Positions 22,520 to 35,600 of a stretch of 64,000 bases of DNA are shown here, piece after piece (position 1 is the stretch's first letter; every line of letters begins with the position of its first letter). Where the stretch lies: contig KN889604.1 of the NCBI GenBank assembly GCA_000934455.1, forward strand, positions 1-64,000, written 5' to 3'. This DNA comes from Apostichopus parvimensis (lineage: Eukaryota; Echinodermata; Holothuroidea; Aspidochirotida; Stichopodidae). The notes under the pieces are model-generated. The model made no database searches, was not told the DNA's origin, and was given only the letters and a program-made list of their open reading frames with translations. The position numbers were made by a program, and so were the translations under genes.

Positions 22520-22766
22520 ATAAATTTCTTACAACCAGCCTGTAACTGCAAAATGGTGATAAACTGTAAATCCTCATGCTCATACATTTAATTTTAAACC
22601 AGAAAACGAAAAGGTTTAGACTAGTCTACCACTGCTATTCCTCTCGATTTTTTTAATTTCCAATCATATGATTTAGCGGATGTTCGGAAACCCTTTTTTG
22701 GCTCCCCTTTGGGGGGGGGGGCATGGCCCCCCTTGGCCCCCCCTTGGATCCGCCAGTGACTGCGGA

Positions 22767-23642
22767 TGCTCATGACCGATATTATTACGGCCATAGACGT
22801 TCAAACGAAAAAGCCAGCGTTAGTTTATATAGCTGAGCTGCCTTAAATTACTAACAAGCTGAAAATAGATTGGCCAATGGGTGTAAGCTCGTTATATATT
22901 AATATTGTTTATCTTTACACCAGACTACTTTTTCTGTTTATGATTTTGTCTCAATTACAGTAATTAATAACACTTTATGCAATGAGGATAATAGCTTTAT
23001 GTACCCATTTGATTGCCACAATTCTGGTCTTATTGCCAAGGATTTGACAACAGTACAACCTCGTAGGAGTTAAGCACGATATGTCATGCATAATTAGCAC
23101 CATGCTCTGTATGCTTCATATCACATTTTAATTTTTGAAAATGCCAACGCTTCTGAGAAAAACAAAATAGCACTGTGGTAGAATTGACCAAACAGTGTTG
23201 ATCAAAAATGTTTCATCATAGACTGAAACTCTTTATTTTGCAGCATATTTACTTAACATTTCATTGTAGTGTTATTACTCTCTATACTAATAAAATCATC
23301 TGATTTTGCATGCAGAGCACGTCGGCAGATTATTGCGCATACACATACAAGTCGTCTCACTTGTATTTATGAGTGGTTAGCATGTAAGTTTAACATTAGA
23401 ACCATTTCTCTGTCAGCCTAAACTAATAAGCCTAAACCGAAAGGTCATCCTTCTTCACTGAATTCGGTTCAAAGAAAGGTTGCTTGCAACGACCTATTAA
23501 TATTAAACAGAAAAGAAAACATTCAGGACAAATATGTGTTGACTGTTTGATTGATTTGGGATCTGTTCGATTGGACTAGAAACAAATAGCACAATATAAT
23601 ACTTATCGTGATATCGCTCAAACGTATTCTTTGATACACAAC
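22767..23642. other. Non-coding stretch; nothing recognised
   Basis: No exon, RNA gene or transposon end was identified between the hAT element and the TTAA-flanked element. Confidence 0.4.
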
Positions 23643-24448
23643 TTAAAGCAGCATTTTGCGTCGTTTTCTATGATTTTTCTCAACCTCACTGACTCCACTA
23701 TGCCATAACGACATACATAACTAGCTTATCTATTTAAATCTTACTTCAAATGGTGGCATAAATGTCGAAAAATTTGCAACTTTCAACTTTGTTTTTCTCC
23801 AAGATATTTTCCGTTGGGATCCCAATAAACCTCGCCCCTAATATGAATATTTAAACACTACGAACGTCATTGACCAATACGTAATACAACACCATGCGTA
23901 ATTTGTGTACAGTCTATATGGCAGTTGTAGCAGGGAGTTCCATAACAACTCCCTGGTTGTACCAACGCAAAGTCTTGAATCTATTTTTAGCAACGTCTCA
24001 TAACTAAACCTCGGCTCTGATTGGTTGAATTCAAACGAGTGGGTTTGGGGAACTGAATGCGATTAATTTTGTATGTGGAATACTCGCCAATTAACGTTTT
24101 TGGCAGGGAAAAACTTGGCTAATATCTTAGTTTGCTGTTTTGTGATTTGATGTAGGTAAAAAACTCGATGGACACCATGGCGACCAAACGCAAAATGCTC
24201 ATGAATAAACATACTATTCACTGATTGGTGGAATTCAAACTAGTGGATTTGGAGATATGAAAACTTTGTCGAGGACACTCTTACTCGTTATCGACATAAA
24301 TCGTTAATTACTCGCTAATTAACGCTCTTGGCAGGGTGAAACTTGGATGGTATCTTAGTTTGCTGTTTTATGATTGATACATGTAAAAAAAACCAAGCAC
24401 ATGTTAAAAAGGTGGAAAAAAGCGACCCAACGCAAAATGCTGCTTTAA
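23643..24448. mobile_element. TTAA-flanked non-autonomous DNA transposon (piggyBac-like pattern)
   Basis: The left end reads TTAA-AGCAGCATTTTGCGTCG (23643) and the right end CGCAAAATGCTGCT-TTAA (to 24448): inverted repeats directly beside TTAA, the target of piggyBac-type elements. The right-end region is doubled: a segment at about 23980-24205 and another at about 24215-24448 share GATTGGT-GAATTCAAAC, TTGGCAGGG-AAACTTGG, TATCTTAGTTTGCTGTTTT and CGCAAAATGCT. No transposase is present. The superfamily rests on TTAA alone. Confidence 0.65.
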
Positions 24449-24800
24449 GTTCACTTCACATGACCTTTGTTTATTCTATTTTTGTCAACATTAATTGCAC
24501 ACAACATAAACTATATGAAATGTGAAATTTACTTCATTTTCCAAAGAACTTATTTCGTCTACATTTTTGGTCCAAATGTATTCATGATATTGTGTACTAA
24601 AAAAAAGTCGACGGACTGAGGGGCAGTTTTACGTCTCAAAGTTTTATGTAATATGAACGAGAAATAAAGAGACCAAAAAAGAAGGAGGCAACTACTGTCT
24701 TTTAAGTGGGAAACTAAAGCTTTGTCTGGGCATTTTAAGGCCAAAATAGGCTGATTACTGGCAAACCCATGTACAATTTCAGGAGGGTGAATTTAAAGGG

Positions 24801-24980
24801 GCGCTGGCAGGGTTTGTACTCTTTGCAGTGGCAGGGCTTGTACTCGGAAGAGCACCAGCACGGGTCCATCTTCATGGGAGCCTCTAATTAGCACTGACAG
24901 GGTTTGTACTCTTTGCAGTGGCAGGGCTTATACTCGGAAGAGCACCAGCATGGGTCCATCTTCATGGGAGTCTCTAATTA
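24801..24980. repeat. Direct tandem duplication, two units of 90 bases
   Basis: GCGCTGGCAGGGTTTG starts at 24801 and its near-identical copy GCACTGACAGGGTTTG at 24891. Each unit ends with ATGGGAG-CTCTAATTA. The units differ at only a handful of positions, so the duplication is recent. Confidence 0.9.
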
Positions 24981-26395
24981 AAATGATTGTTGGGGGAAAA
25001 TGGTACCCAGTGTTGAGTGTCTGATTTCAGCGAGTGATATTAAAAGTAACGTTGTTACGATATGGCATTGCTTGCATGTATTGTTACCTGTGGATGTACC
25101 AAATCGATGTATTGGCAGTGAGTATTTTTTGATCTCCAGGCGTCCTTATGCTCCTATCCAAACAGAATAGTCATTTCACGGCCATTAATTGTTCCTCTTA
25201 TCATAAGATATAAGCATGGAGTTCCATAATATAAGCATTTCAATTCTACTCTATTTTATCACTCTTACTTATAGCATTTTGCGCAATACGTACCAACGTG
25301 GAACGGGACAGTCAGCACTTTACTCGTAGCCTGTATTCGTGCGTACTTATTTGCCGTGAACTTGACTTCGATACAGGATGATTTGAAGAGAAATGGATAC
25401 TTATTCGTCGTAAAGGAGTGTTTGCAGCGAATTAACTAGTTTTCAAAATTGGAAATGATGATATTCATGCAAAAAAAAAAAAAAAAAAAAAATTCTAAAC
25501 AGTTCGAAAGTTGTTAATTTACGATTTTGTGTCTTTTGTGAATAACGATTGAATTGAACACCTTTCCGCCATCAACTTCAACTATTTCCAGACATATAAT
25601 TTGGTTAATGACAGAGAAATTAACTTTCGAAAGTGATAAATTTTACCTAATTAAATATTAATGAGGAGTGACGTCACGAAACCCCGTGCATATTCTACAA
25701 GAAGAGAAAGCACCTTTTGCACCGCTAGGGACTGACTGGGTTGCAAGTTTTCGCTAATGTTAGGTATTTTATATTAAAGGTCAATAGTATGGTTCTCGAG
25801 AACACTGACTAGAAGAGCAGCAAAACGTTTGCATTCGAATGTTATAATACATAAGCCCCACTCTCGCGCAACCTACAAAACATAAGTAAAGAAATAATTA
25901 TATTCACAGACAATCCGAAAGTTCAACCACATCCTATCGTGTCCATCCGAAGGTTTACCTTTTTTGGAAATAGAGATTGCTATAAATCAGATAAAAGTCC
26001 TAGTGGTCTGATTAAATATCATCATAGTGCTCGTGTGTAGGCTACATGCAGAGTGCTAGAAGTTTTCTCTTATTGTACATATAGTTCAACTTTATTTAAA
26101 TCTTTTAGTTGTCCGTAGTGAAAGACATTTGGTTCCTAAGCAGCACTTGGTTGCATTACAAGAAATAAGCATTTTCCTATATATATATAGTTAGTTAACA
26201 TCAACCAGATATCGTGTAAACGCCGAATCCAAAAGTTCTCGTCTTTCTTTCAGATTACTTGCAGATTAGTTACCCTGATTGCCAAACTGTATATGTAGCA
26301 TGTTTTTTGTTGGAGGGGGACGAAGGAAATAGAACACTTGCATTAAAGCTTCTAACAGATCATCAATATGGTAACACATATGTATTCTTTCACAG
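24981..26395. other. 5' flank of the NACHT gene; includes a 22-base A run
   Basis: 25471-25492 is an uninterrupted A run of 22 bases. GTGACGTCACG (CRE-like palindrome) lies at about 25669-25679. The end of the stretch, TGTATTCTTTCACAG (26381-26395), is a good splice acceptor, implying an upstream 5' untranslated exon that I could not place with certainty. Confidence 0.5.
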
Positions 26396-26614
26396 TTCGG
26401 TGATGACATTTCATGAGAATGGAAAACCTTAGGTCAAAGCTTGAAACATTAGAAGTGGGTTCATCAGATGAACAAGCCAGTGGATATGAAGAACCGTCAC
26501 TATCATCATCTGCTCAAGCTGCTCGAGATTCTGTGACGTCATCACAGTCAACTGAAAGACCCAAATTCGCTGTTAGAAATGATTATTTGACGTCAACAGT
26601 TACCGAGAATCAAG
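26396..26614 (+). CDS. NACHT gene exon 1: 5' leader end and 67-residue N-terminus
   Basis: Begins after acceptor TTTCACAG, has 17 untranslated bases with in-frame stops, then ATG at 26413 (a second ATG follows two codons later). The 67 residues are Ser/Glu-rich (GSSDEQASGYEEPSLSSS) with no recognised death-fold or TIR domain. The exon ends AATCAAG|GTTTGC in phase 1; this donor is weak. The phase fits the NACHT exon entry. Confidence 0.6.
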
Positions 26615-29600
26615 GTTTGCATTATGTAGTGTTGCGCTCAAATGACATTGTCCTGTCAAGGGAATATTGGTTATCTCTGTTACTATTAATTCATCTTTCT
26701 CTACACTCAAGTTTGTGAGAATTGTGGTGATTTCTTTAATATAAATGTTTGTTATGTGATCGGTTTTTAAATTTAACCTAGTTTCTTTCATACTTCCTCC
26801 ACGTAGGAAAAGTCATTCATATGTAAAACGACGATATATTTCCAAACCCTTTAATAGGCAATTTCCAATAACTATGAACTTCTATTAGCTTGCTAATATT
26901 ATTATTATTTTTTAGACAGTTGTACTAGGTTGCTTGCAAGAACTAAAGTAAGCAAAAAGTTTCATATCTTGTAGTACTACTAACAGAAAATTCTTCTCGA
27001 TAGACTCGCATAAGGACGTGGAACAAGCCTCATACCTAGAACTTAAACACAAATCTTATTTGGATCTTCTTTTCTGCGAGTATGTACATACATTACGTCA
27101 TGATATATAACTTTCCTCCACCTCCGTAAAGTCGACTTTTGTATTTCTTCACAGAAAAAAAGTCTCTTTTAGTAACTGCCTTGAAAAGGAGATATAAGAT
27201 ACAATACGACGCTATCCAACCTATACCGTACATTAAGGATAGACTATATTGTGTAGATAAGGTATTTGTAGAAGGAGCTACAGAGTTCTATTCTGTTAGG
27301 AGAACCGCAGATGAAGGTGAATGGTTACGTGTGAATTCTTACAGAGATATTTTCACAGATTCACGAATTAAATCCACCCGTCGTATCATAGAAGCAGAGG
27401 CCGGCTATGGCAAGTCAACTGTAACCCTTCAGCTTGCATATGATTGGTGCAACAGTGTAAAAGGTTCACCTCTGAAAGACGTAGAAGTTCTGATTCTTCT
27501 CCGGTTAAGGCAGCTTGGAAATTTCAAATCTATCTACAAAGCAATCAAACTGTTTTTGTTAGCAGACGAACCGCGAATCAAATCCAGTGACATTAAAAAT
27601 ATCATTGAAAGCTGTTCTTCTGTTGAGCTACTTCTGGACGGGTATGACGAGTATCCTGATAAGGACAAAGGTACAGGAAGTGACGTAGACCGAATAATTA
27701 CAAATGATCTGTTTGAGGATTTTGACGTATCCTTAACAACCAGATATCTTCCAAAGGACTATGACGGATACAATACTAAGCGAGTGAGATTAGTTGGATT
27801 TGACGAGAAAGCACGTGATCAGTACATTCGTAAGGCTGTTGCTGGAGATAACGAAGAGATTTTTGAGGAAATTAAGCGCGCTTTGAAAGCTAACCCGATA
27901 CTTAACGACTTATGTCAGGTTCCTATCTTCTCTGTTATGTTTGCTCACACGAAAATGATTATTTTCAAGAACTCGGATCGGTTACAGAATTCTTTCGCCA
28001 CATCATCCTATGTTTCCATAATCACATGAGAAAGAAATCCCTGGATAAGAGTACAAAGAAGCACATGAGTGAGTATGAAATTGAGCATACTGAACTGAGT
28101 AATGTAGCGTTTGAGGGCCTCAGTAACGAAAACCAACAACTATCATGGGGTAGGGATATACTCGGTCAACGACTTGGTCAAGGGTTTTATGATCACTATA
28201 TATCAGTTGGTATCTTGGTAGAGGAAGAAGTAGCTGAAGTCACAAATGAAATGATTCCAGTCAAATACATGCAGACGAAGACCGAAGCAAGGTTCTATCA
28301 CAAGCTCTTTTGTGAATATTATGCATCTTTTGCATTGGTAATTAAGGTTGCTGCTGCTACATATGCAACTGAAGTGATGGAAATTCTTGGTAAAATAGAT
28401 CCATTCGATCTTCAATACCTCTATCGATTCAGCTGTGGGATTGACGCTACAGTTGGGAGCAAGATAATAGAATACTTGGAGAAAATGAAAGGCGGTGATA
28501 AGTTTGCCATACTCTGCATGCTGGAACAACCTAACAAGCTATATTATGGCAACAGAAAAAGTGTCAGTGAGATCTGCTCGAAGGTGTGTTGTCTCTCAAA
28601 TGAGGACATCATGCTGCTTCAACGATCTTGGATATTGCATCTAAATGTGACGTAAGTAAGACTTTCTCTATGTATACATTTCATCGATTACGCTATAAAC
28701 TGCAGGAATGAGCGCGATACCGGTGTTTGTGTTTTAATTGCTTTTATAGCTCATTTTAACTGAATGGAATATTCCACAAAAACTGAATATAATTCTTTTA
28801 GCTTTTTGAGGCAATAAAACAAACAAACATTTATTCGACTTTCAAGTTAATCGGTAACATACGATATAAATGTATGCAAAGTGTACAAAGTTATTTGTGA
28901 TAAGCTCACACTAATCCGACCAATTCCCCATCCCTGGTATTTCATTTATATAATGTATGTTTATTGTTTATACAATTACGCAAATAGGAACACTGTCAGT
29001 ATATAAAACACAACTAGGTGTTGAACAAGGGACAATAAATCTAAGGTTTAGAACTCTCTTCCCGGACGAACTACTTTCTATTTATTAAAAAAAGTTTCGC
29101 GCATTTGTGAGATAAGATTTCATTAGTCATAACATGGGGATTTCAACATGTGATGTATTAAAACTAATTGTATGTAAAACCATCACTTATATTTACTTCA
29201 TTTCATCATATTTTCTGTAGTGACTTGAATGCCTTGCTTAATGAAACTAATTTAAAATATTTATTATATAACAATCACCTGCAGCTCTCACACAATTTAG
29301 AAAAGGAGAAGAATATCATATATTAAAGTCAAACACAAACTTTTAAACTAGAATAAGAATAGGAATAATATGAAATCAACATAGGCAAGATTAAAGGTGT
29401 ATTACACAACTGTAGTTAAAATGATCGATATTATAGCAATATTTCCATTTAGGACCCATATACCAAACCAACATTTCTGAAGGTGAGAGGAAACACTCTC
29501 CGAACCCCTCCTTAGAACGAATGTCAGACAAATTTCGCCTCCACCTCCCCCCCCCCCCCCATTAGAATATGACGTCGATACACAGGTAGAGCAGGAGCGG

Positions 29601-32600
29601 AACCACGACAGAAAAACAGCCAGGGTGGGTGATGTAGCAAACTCCTTGCCATTGGCATAACAAATATTACAACATTTTGAAATGTGCAATACATAAGCAT
29701 GTCACATGTACACGCGGTGCAACCAATGCAGTCGAAAATTTCAATTAACGTTGCAAAATATGGGTGAGCCATTACGCAAAAGGGACCATCATGACACTAT
29801 CTAGCTTAGCAAGAAATTTAGCCAAAAATGCGCCCCAGATTACCAGTGCATCTAAACATTATGTATTTTAAGATCTCCTGTCTTAGAAATTACACTTCAA
29901 AAGAAATTGGAGGGGAAAAAATCAGTAAAATCACTTTGTAGGGGCCAACAGGATTCTACGTTAAACATGTCGCTAAAGCTAACTGAAATAACGCATATTG
30001 TCCAGGCGTTCACATTAGCATAGGCCTATTTGTATTAAGGAAGTGGAAATCTCTGGGACAGCTCCCCTTGACCTCGCAGGAAACGGCCCTGGCCTTGGAG
30101 TAAAGCCAATGGAAGCTGAGATTGCTGTTATGTTTAGAACGCTTCATGGAAAACATAAGTAAGTCAAAGTATGGAATGGAAATACAAGGAGAAGACTCAC
30201 CCTGACCCTGTGAAATGTTCTATTTAGTCAATATGTTACATGTTGGTAGTTATTGCAAAATAGATATTCAATAAACATACTTATGGTTTAATCTAAATGA
30301 AACTGAGATAATTATATAATGAGCGGTCAATTCAACGATGGATCTTCAAATGTATCCATCAATCTTAAGTTCAATGTTAATTTATGTTCCTCAATTAATT
30401 TCAGTCTTCAATTAACATTAACAATAACATCATCTATATTTGATGCATATATCTTAATGCCATCTCGGTTTTATTAATTGCTTGTATAATTGATTCATCT
30501 TTCTTTTGTTCTTACCACAGATCCCGATTGCTGATCTTCATCTGGATGAATCTCTCAGCAAAGCTGATAAGGATGACATCGTCCTCCGTTCTGGTCTTTC
30601 TTTGAGCAATCTTTCTACACTAGTCCAGATAAAAGTAACCACAGAGGAAGGCAGAGAATTGACAGAGGAAGATGTTATAGGTTTATTACTCTACGCAGAA
30701 CAATCAAATGATTCATGTAAACTCTGGTAGGTATTACTAAAAGTGTTAGATACATTAAATATCTACATTATTGTTATAACAGATCTTGACCTGGTACACG
30801 GATTGCACAATCGACATGGCGATGCGATAATTAAACAGGCTGGAGTATGGACGTTATTCCGTCCCCACTCGGCTTCATTCACATTCATTCAAAACACTTA
30901 ACATGTCGTCGGAACACCGGTCTAACTTTGCTGTAGGAGAATGATGGATTTCATGAAAATTAATTTTCTATGAAAGGAAAATGTATTTATTTCTTCCATT
31001 TCCTTTCAGGTTTAACAACTGTCCACTACCAGAATCAATACATCCAAGCTCTATTCCGATCCGATTAAAGAACTCGAATATGAAGGGTAATTACAAAACA
31101 ATCGATGTTTGATATGTTTAATATGTTCCTAAGGTGTGGATATAACACAAACATATTGACGTGTCGGGCTGTCTCTACCAAATAATCAGTCAATAAATAT
31201 TACAGAGAAACAACTTTCATTTTATTATGTGCGGTATATGCTCTGTAAGTTATCTGTACCAGTAATGTCATGAAAGCCATCTACCAGCTACCACTAATAC
31301 TATAACATTACTGTTAGACATTCAATGTCAATATCAATGTCATCACATGACCTATCTGATTTAACAAAATAACTAGAAGGGGTAGAATGTTGAAACAGTG
31401 TATGGTTGAGTTCTGAACGAGTGAATAACACCAAAGAGCGTGCGTGCGATTTGTTTGTAAGGCCGGCTACAATATAACATATTTGTCTTAAATAAACAGC
31501 CCTAATTTTCATTAAAAAGGCTATAATAGGCTATCATGAAAAAAAACTAAGAAAATCTGAAAGTTTATCATAGATGTCAGTACTGCAGTATATATACATA
31601 ATTAGTGCAACATGTTACTCCTGCCCTTAGTGTATAAACTCAAAATCAATGACATTCAATAATTGAAAGCAAAGTTAAAAGAAATACAAACACAATCCTT
31701 TTCTTGGTTTTTCCCACGTACATTGTAACCATAGAACGATTAAAACTACGAAATATTTAGTCTAAGTTTATTCTAAATGCATTAGGACCTATAAACGAAG
31801 TAAAAAGATGCAGTCTGTTCCATGACAATGCTTAACTTACAACAAACTGCATTAATAGGATACAGGAATTAATAAGAACATAGAGGCACACTTTCAAGAT
31901 TGTTATTTTTACAAGCTTAGTGAGGAATAATTTGTGCGACTCATTATTGAACCACGTCACATGCGAATAAATTACACAAGACTTGATTACTGGGGCATGT
32001 GAATAACATTTCCAAAAAGGTGAAGATAGTCGTAACGTCTAACCTATTAGTTAGTTCATTTACTCTGGCAATATTACAATCCTTATTTGCAAGTTATAAA
32101 GATTCACACAATCACATCCTATATATTCTTGCTACCGGGCCACCAAGCAATCAACACTTTTCTCACGATATTTTCATATAGCATTTGAATGCTAATTTAA
32201 TTGAGGTAGAAATTGAACCTAACTTACTGCAATANNNNNNNNNNNNNNNNNNNNNNNNNNNNNNNNNNNNNNNNNNNNNNNNNNNNNNNNNNNNNNNNNN
32301 NNNNNNNNNNNNNNNNNNNNNNNNNNNNNNNNNNNNNNNNNNNNNNNNNNNNNNNNNNNNNNNNNNNNNNNNNNNNNNNNNNNNTTAGTACATTGGTATT
32401 TAGAACAAAGAAGGATGTGAATGGAGTTCAAAATAATGTGATTTCACTCATCGTTTATATCATATATTACTTTCTATTTGTTTTGGTACCGACTTTTTCA
32501 CCTTGAAATACAAAACACAGTGATGCAATAACTACACTTTGACTTTTTAATTTATGTTGGGCACAATCCGATGGTTGTGTAACCATACGTTGAATCGTTT

Positions 32601-35600
32601 ATATTGTGGTAATAAAGCGGTGTCAAATAGAAGAGAGTAATTTTGGTTTCGATGATAATCGTAACCTATGCACTTATAGCAGGCGGAGAGTCTGTGTATG
32701 TGTGTATGTATGTGTTGGTGCGCGTGTGCGTGTCTGTGTGACGCCTCGCTTGTAAACAGGATATCTGAAGAAGGGAAGCTTGGACCAATATATTATTTAG
32801 TGTATATGAGTACTGCATTGAGCAAAAGCCTATGTTTTTGGTGGAGGTCCAAGTCCATTTGGGGTCACTAGAGGTCAAATTGTGAAAACCCTGTAAACAC
32901 GATAACTCAAGAAGGGAAGGTTGGACGAATCTCACATTTAGTATGTAGTTGTGACACGTTCAGTACAAGATTTTGTTGAGGTCAAGGTCATTTGGAGTCA
33001 CCAGACGCCAAATTGTGGAAACCTTGAGGCTAATGGCAATTGGAAATCAGCTTATGGGCATCCGTAGAATCTAAAACTCAAAACTGAAAACTCGAACATT
33101 TTTGCATTGGCTTCAACGTGCCGCTCGGAAGCCTTACTTTGCATGCAAAAAGGTGTTCTCTTTGTAGCACAGCGCTTCTATTGGACGTTTTCCGTCGTAT
33201 TTACTTCAAGTTCGATGTAGTTTCGTTGTGACCAGGGGCCGTTTATGAAACTAAACAATTGATCTAGTTAGATTTTTTACTAAGACCAATCTCAATGAGA
33301 AATAATTGTGTAAAAACGGTCTTAGTTTGGCAGTGAGCTCTCGAGCTTTTGTCTGGATCAGGCTGTTGTTCTCAATTTGTGTAGTCTCTTCCACCAGTTT
33401 CAGCATAGCTAGGCCTTAAAAGTAACTTTCGTCACGTTTATGATAATGGGACAACTTGAACAAACCTGGCTAGGCCTGTGAGCAAGTTTATGTTGTCTAG
33501 GCCAGCAACGGTTGGGTAGAATATGGTTCGTTAACACAACAACGTGAAGAATAACAGTTAGAATACCAATACACCTAAGATGGTAAAACATCTCCTTAAT
33601 TATTTCTTAAGGCATTTTCCTACTGGCTATCGGTCATAATTCGCAAAATATACAACAATTTAGGAGTTTTGAGACAAATTTGCTGTTGTTGCTGCTAGGA
33701 TTTTTGGAAGATAGATGCTCTTACCTCAGATTTTCATTGCGTTGAAGATCGCTTTGGCTTAGGCAGTGTAATTGAGTAATATCGATAGTTTTGCGCGCAT
33801 CAATCTGCAGCTAAAAGACAAGATAAATATGGGGCAAATGTACGAAGTCGCACTAATCGAGTAGCGGTTCAAAGTAGCAGTGAGGTACTGTATAGGCTTT
33901 GAACTCGCGCATCCCTAGCTATTGTGTATAGTATAAACCTAGTAAAATAGGAGCCATAATGTAACAGAAGCCAAGCTATCTTCGTAGGTGTTTATACATT
34001 TGTTTTATTTTAAATTGTTTAATACATTACAGTAGGCCTAGCTGCTTTTATATGATTCTGCGACATGTTTCACTTTGTTCAACACTTACTTTTAATGGAA
34101 AAAAGTTTAAATTTCACACTGCAAACTGCGAAGTTACGTAGCACCATGTATCTGCCTAACTGTCTAAACTTTGTTCATAGAAAGTATTGATGTTGCAGAT
34201 CTGTACTTTGGAGACTTGAACAATAATCATAGGCCTAGTGGCGAGTTAAATTTGGCGAGTAAAATTGTTAGTCACGGTCGCCAAATAGCGAGTACTTTAA
34301 AAAATATTTGTCGAGGCCTGAAAACCTTGAAAACATGATTTCTCATGGTAGAAATCATGGATACTTTTTAAACATGGTATATGGGTTTGCAATATTTAGT
34401 ACAAGAATCCTGTTGCTTGTTATGTCAAATCTCCTTTGAGGTCACCAGAGGTCAAACTCTGATGAAACCTTTTACATGGTATCTAACGATGGAAATCGTG
34501 GATACCTGTAATACTTGGTGTGTGGATCATAACATTGAGTAAAAGACCCCTATTGTTTTTAGTGTAGGTGTGTATAGCCACGTACAGTAGACTGACCTGT
34601 GTTTATCATGCCATAGTGTTATTGTATCAAACTGGTGGTTCGCCCATTTCTGTTGTAACAGCTAGTTCAAGTTATACTAATAACCAGAAGTCTAGTGCAC
34701 TGAAGTCATCGAAACCTCAATGCATTTTACATTCTAGTTACGCCTTGAAGTTTGTAATTATTTGGAACATGATTTTTTCATGTCCTATAATGATACTTGA
34801 ACAGTATTATTGTAATCGAACACAGTAAATGTTAGGCTAATGAGTACGTAAAGTTATCCCCTCAGTATGCACTACACAGTAGGTCTACTATATTACATGT
34901 ATGCCTACGAATAGTAAGCCTACCTTAGGAGTATTCATTTTGTATGGTCAATATGTTGCCTTAAACATCAAACTTCATTCACACTAGCCGAGGCATAGTA
35001 CAGCAATATATGTTAACGAGACCTAACCAGGTCAATACAACTCCGTGGCCAAGCCTAAGCAGGGCAGACAATACTTATTCAAGGAGCCTACTTTAGTTTT
35101 GCTAGTCACATTTGTCTCTAATATGGTATTTTCAAAGTCACATATGAAACTGTTTACCGTTGCAACATTTCTGGCGAGTTATGAAGCGATTTGTGAAGTC
35201 AATTATTTCCGATCATACAGTGGTTCATTTACCCGTAGGGACTTTTCGTGCCAATAAAAGGGGTTGGGGGCATTTTAATTGGCATGACACCATTTTCTCC
35301 TCTGTGATTATTTTGCTAAACCACTATTACATAATATAATAAAGAAATATTGTTATTCTTTAATATTTGTGACATTAATTATTATGATCACGTTAGGTTC
35401 ATTTAGGCTCTGGTGGTATGTTAGTATAACCATAACTAATACTGTATCAACATCCATGTTGTGATAATATCTTGTCACAGAATGATGATATATGCAGATA
35501 TGTTCGAACTTAATGACACAAGACTTAAATTAAGTCAAATAGTAACCTTTCCGTATAACATCTGGAGAATTCTCATCTCCCTAGCAGGTCCGCTGATTGT

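Larger units (their letters stand above)
21740..22766. mobile_element. hAT-like non-autonomous element with perfect 8-base target-site duplication
   Basis: The element spans 21748-22758. It begins CACTGGCGGATCCAGGG and ends CTTGGATCCGCCAGTG, a perfect inverted repeat over the outer 13 bases. ACTGCGGA flanks it on both sides (21740-21747 and 22759-22766), the 8-base duplication expected of hAT transposition. The interior is G/C-run-rich and carries no transposase. A second related element is inserted in it at 22022-22519. Confidence 0.9.

Noticed and set aside
22320-22587. Lys/Arg/Glu-rich and Phe/Leu-rich open frames
   Set aside because: They are translations of a T/C tract inside a transposon.
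27004-27079. A possible extra exon (DSHKDVEQASYLELKHKS...) between exon 1 and the NACHT exon
   Set aside because: The acceptor and a donor GCGA|GTATGT exist, but it would leave phase 2 while the NACHT exon must be entered in phase 1; the join creates a stop.
32185-32506. Open frames spanning 32235-32384
   Set aside because: They run through 150 N and carry no information.
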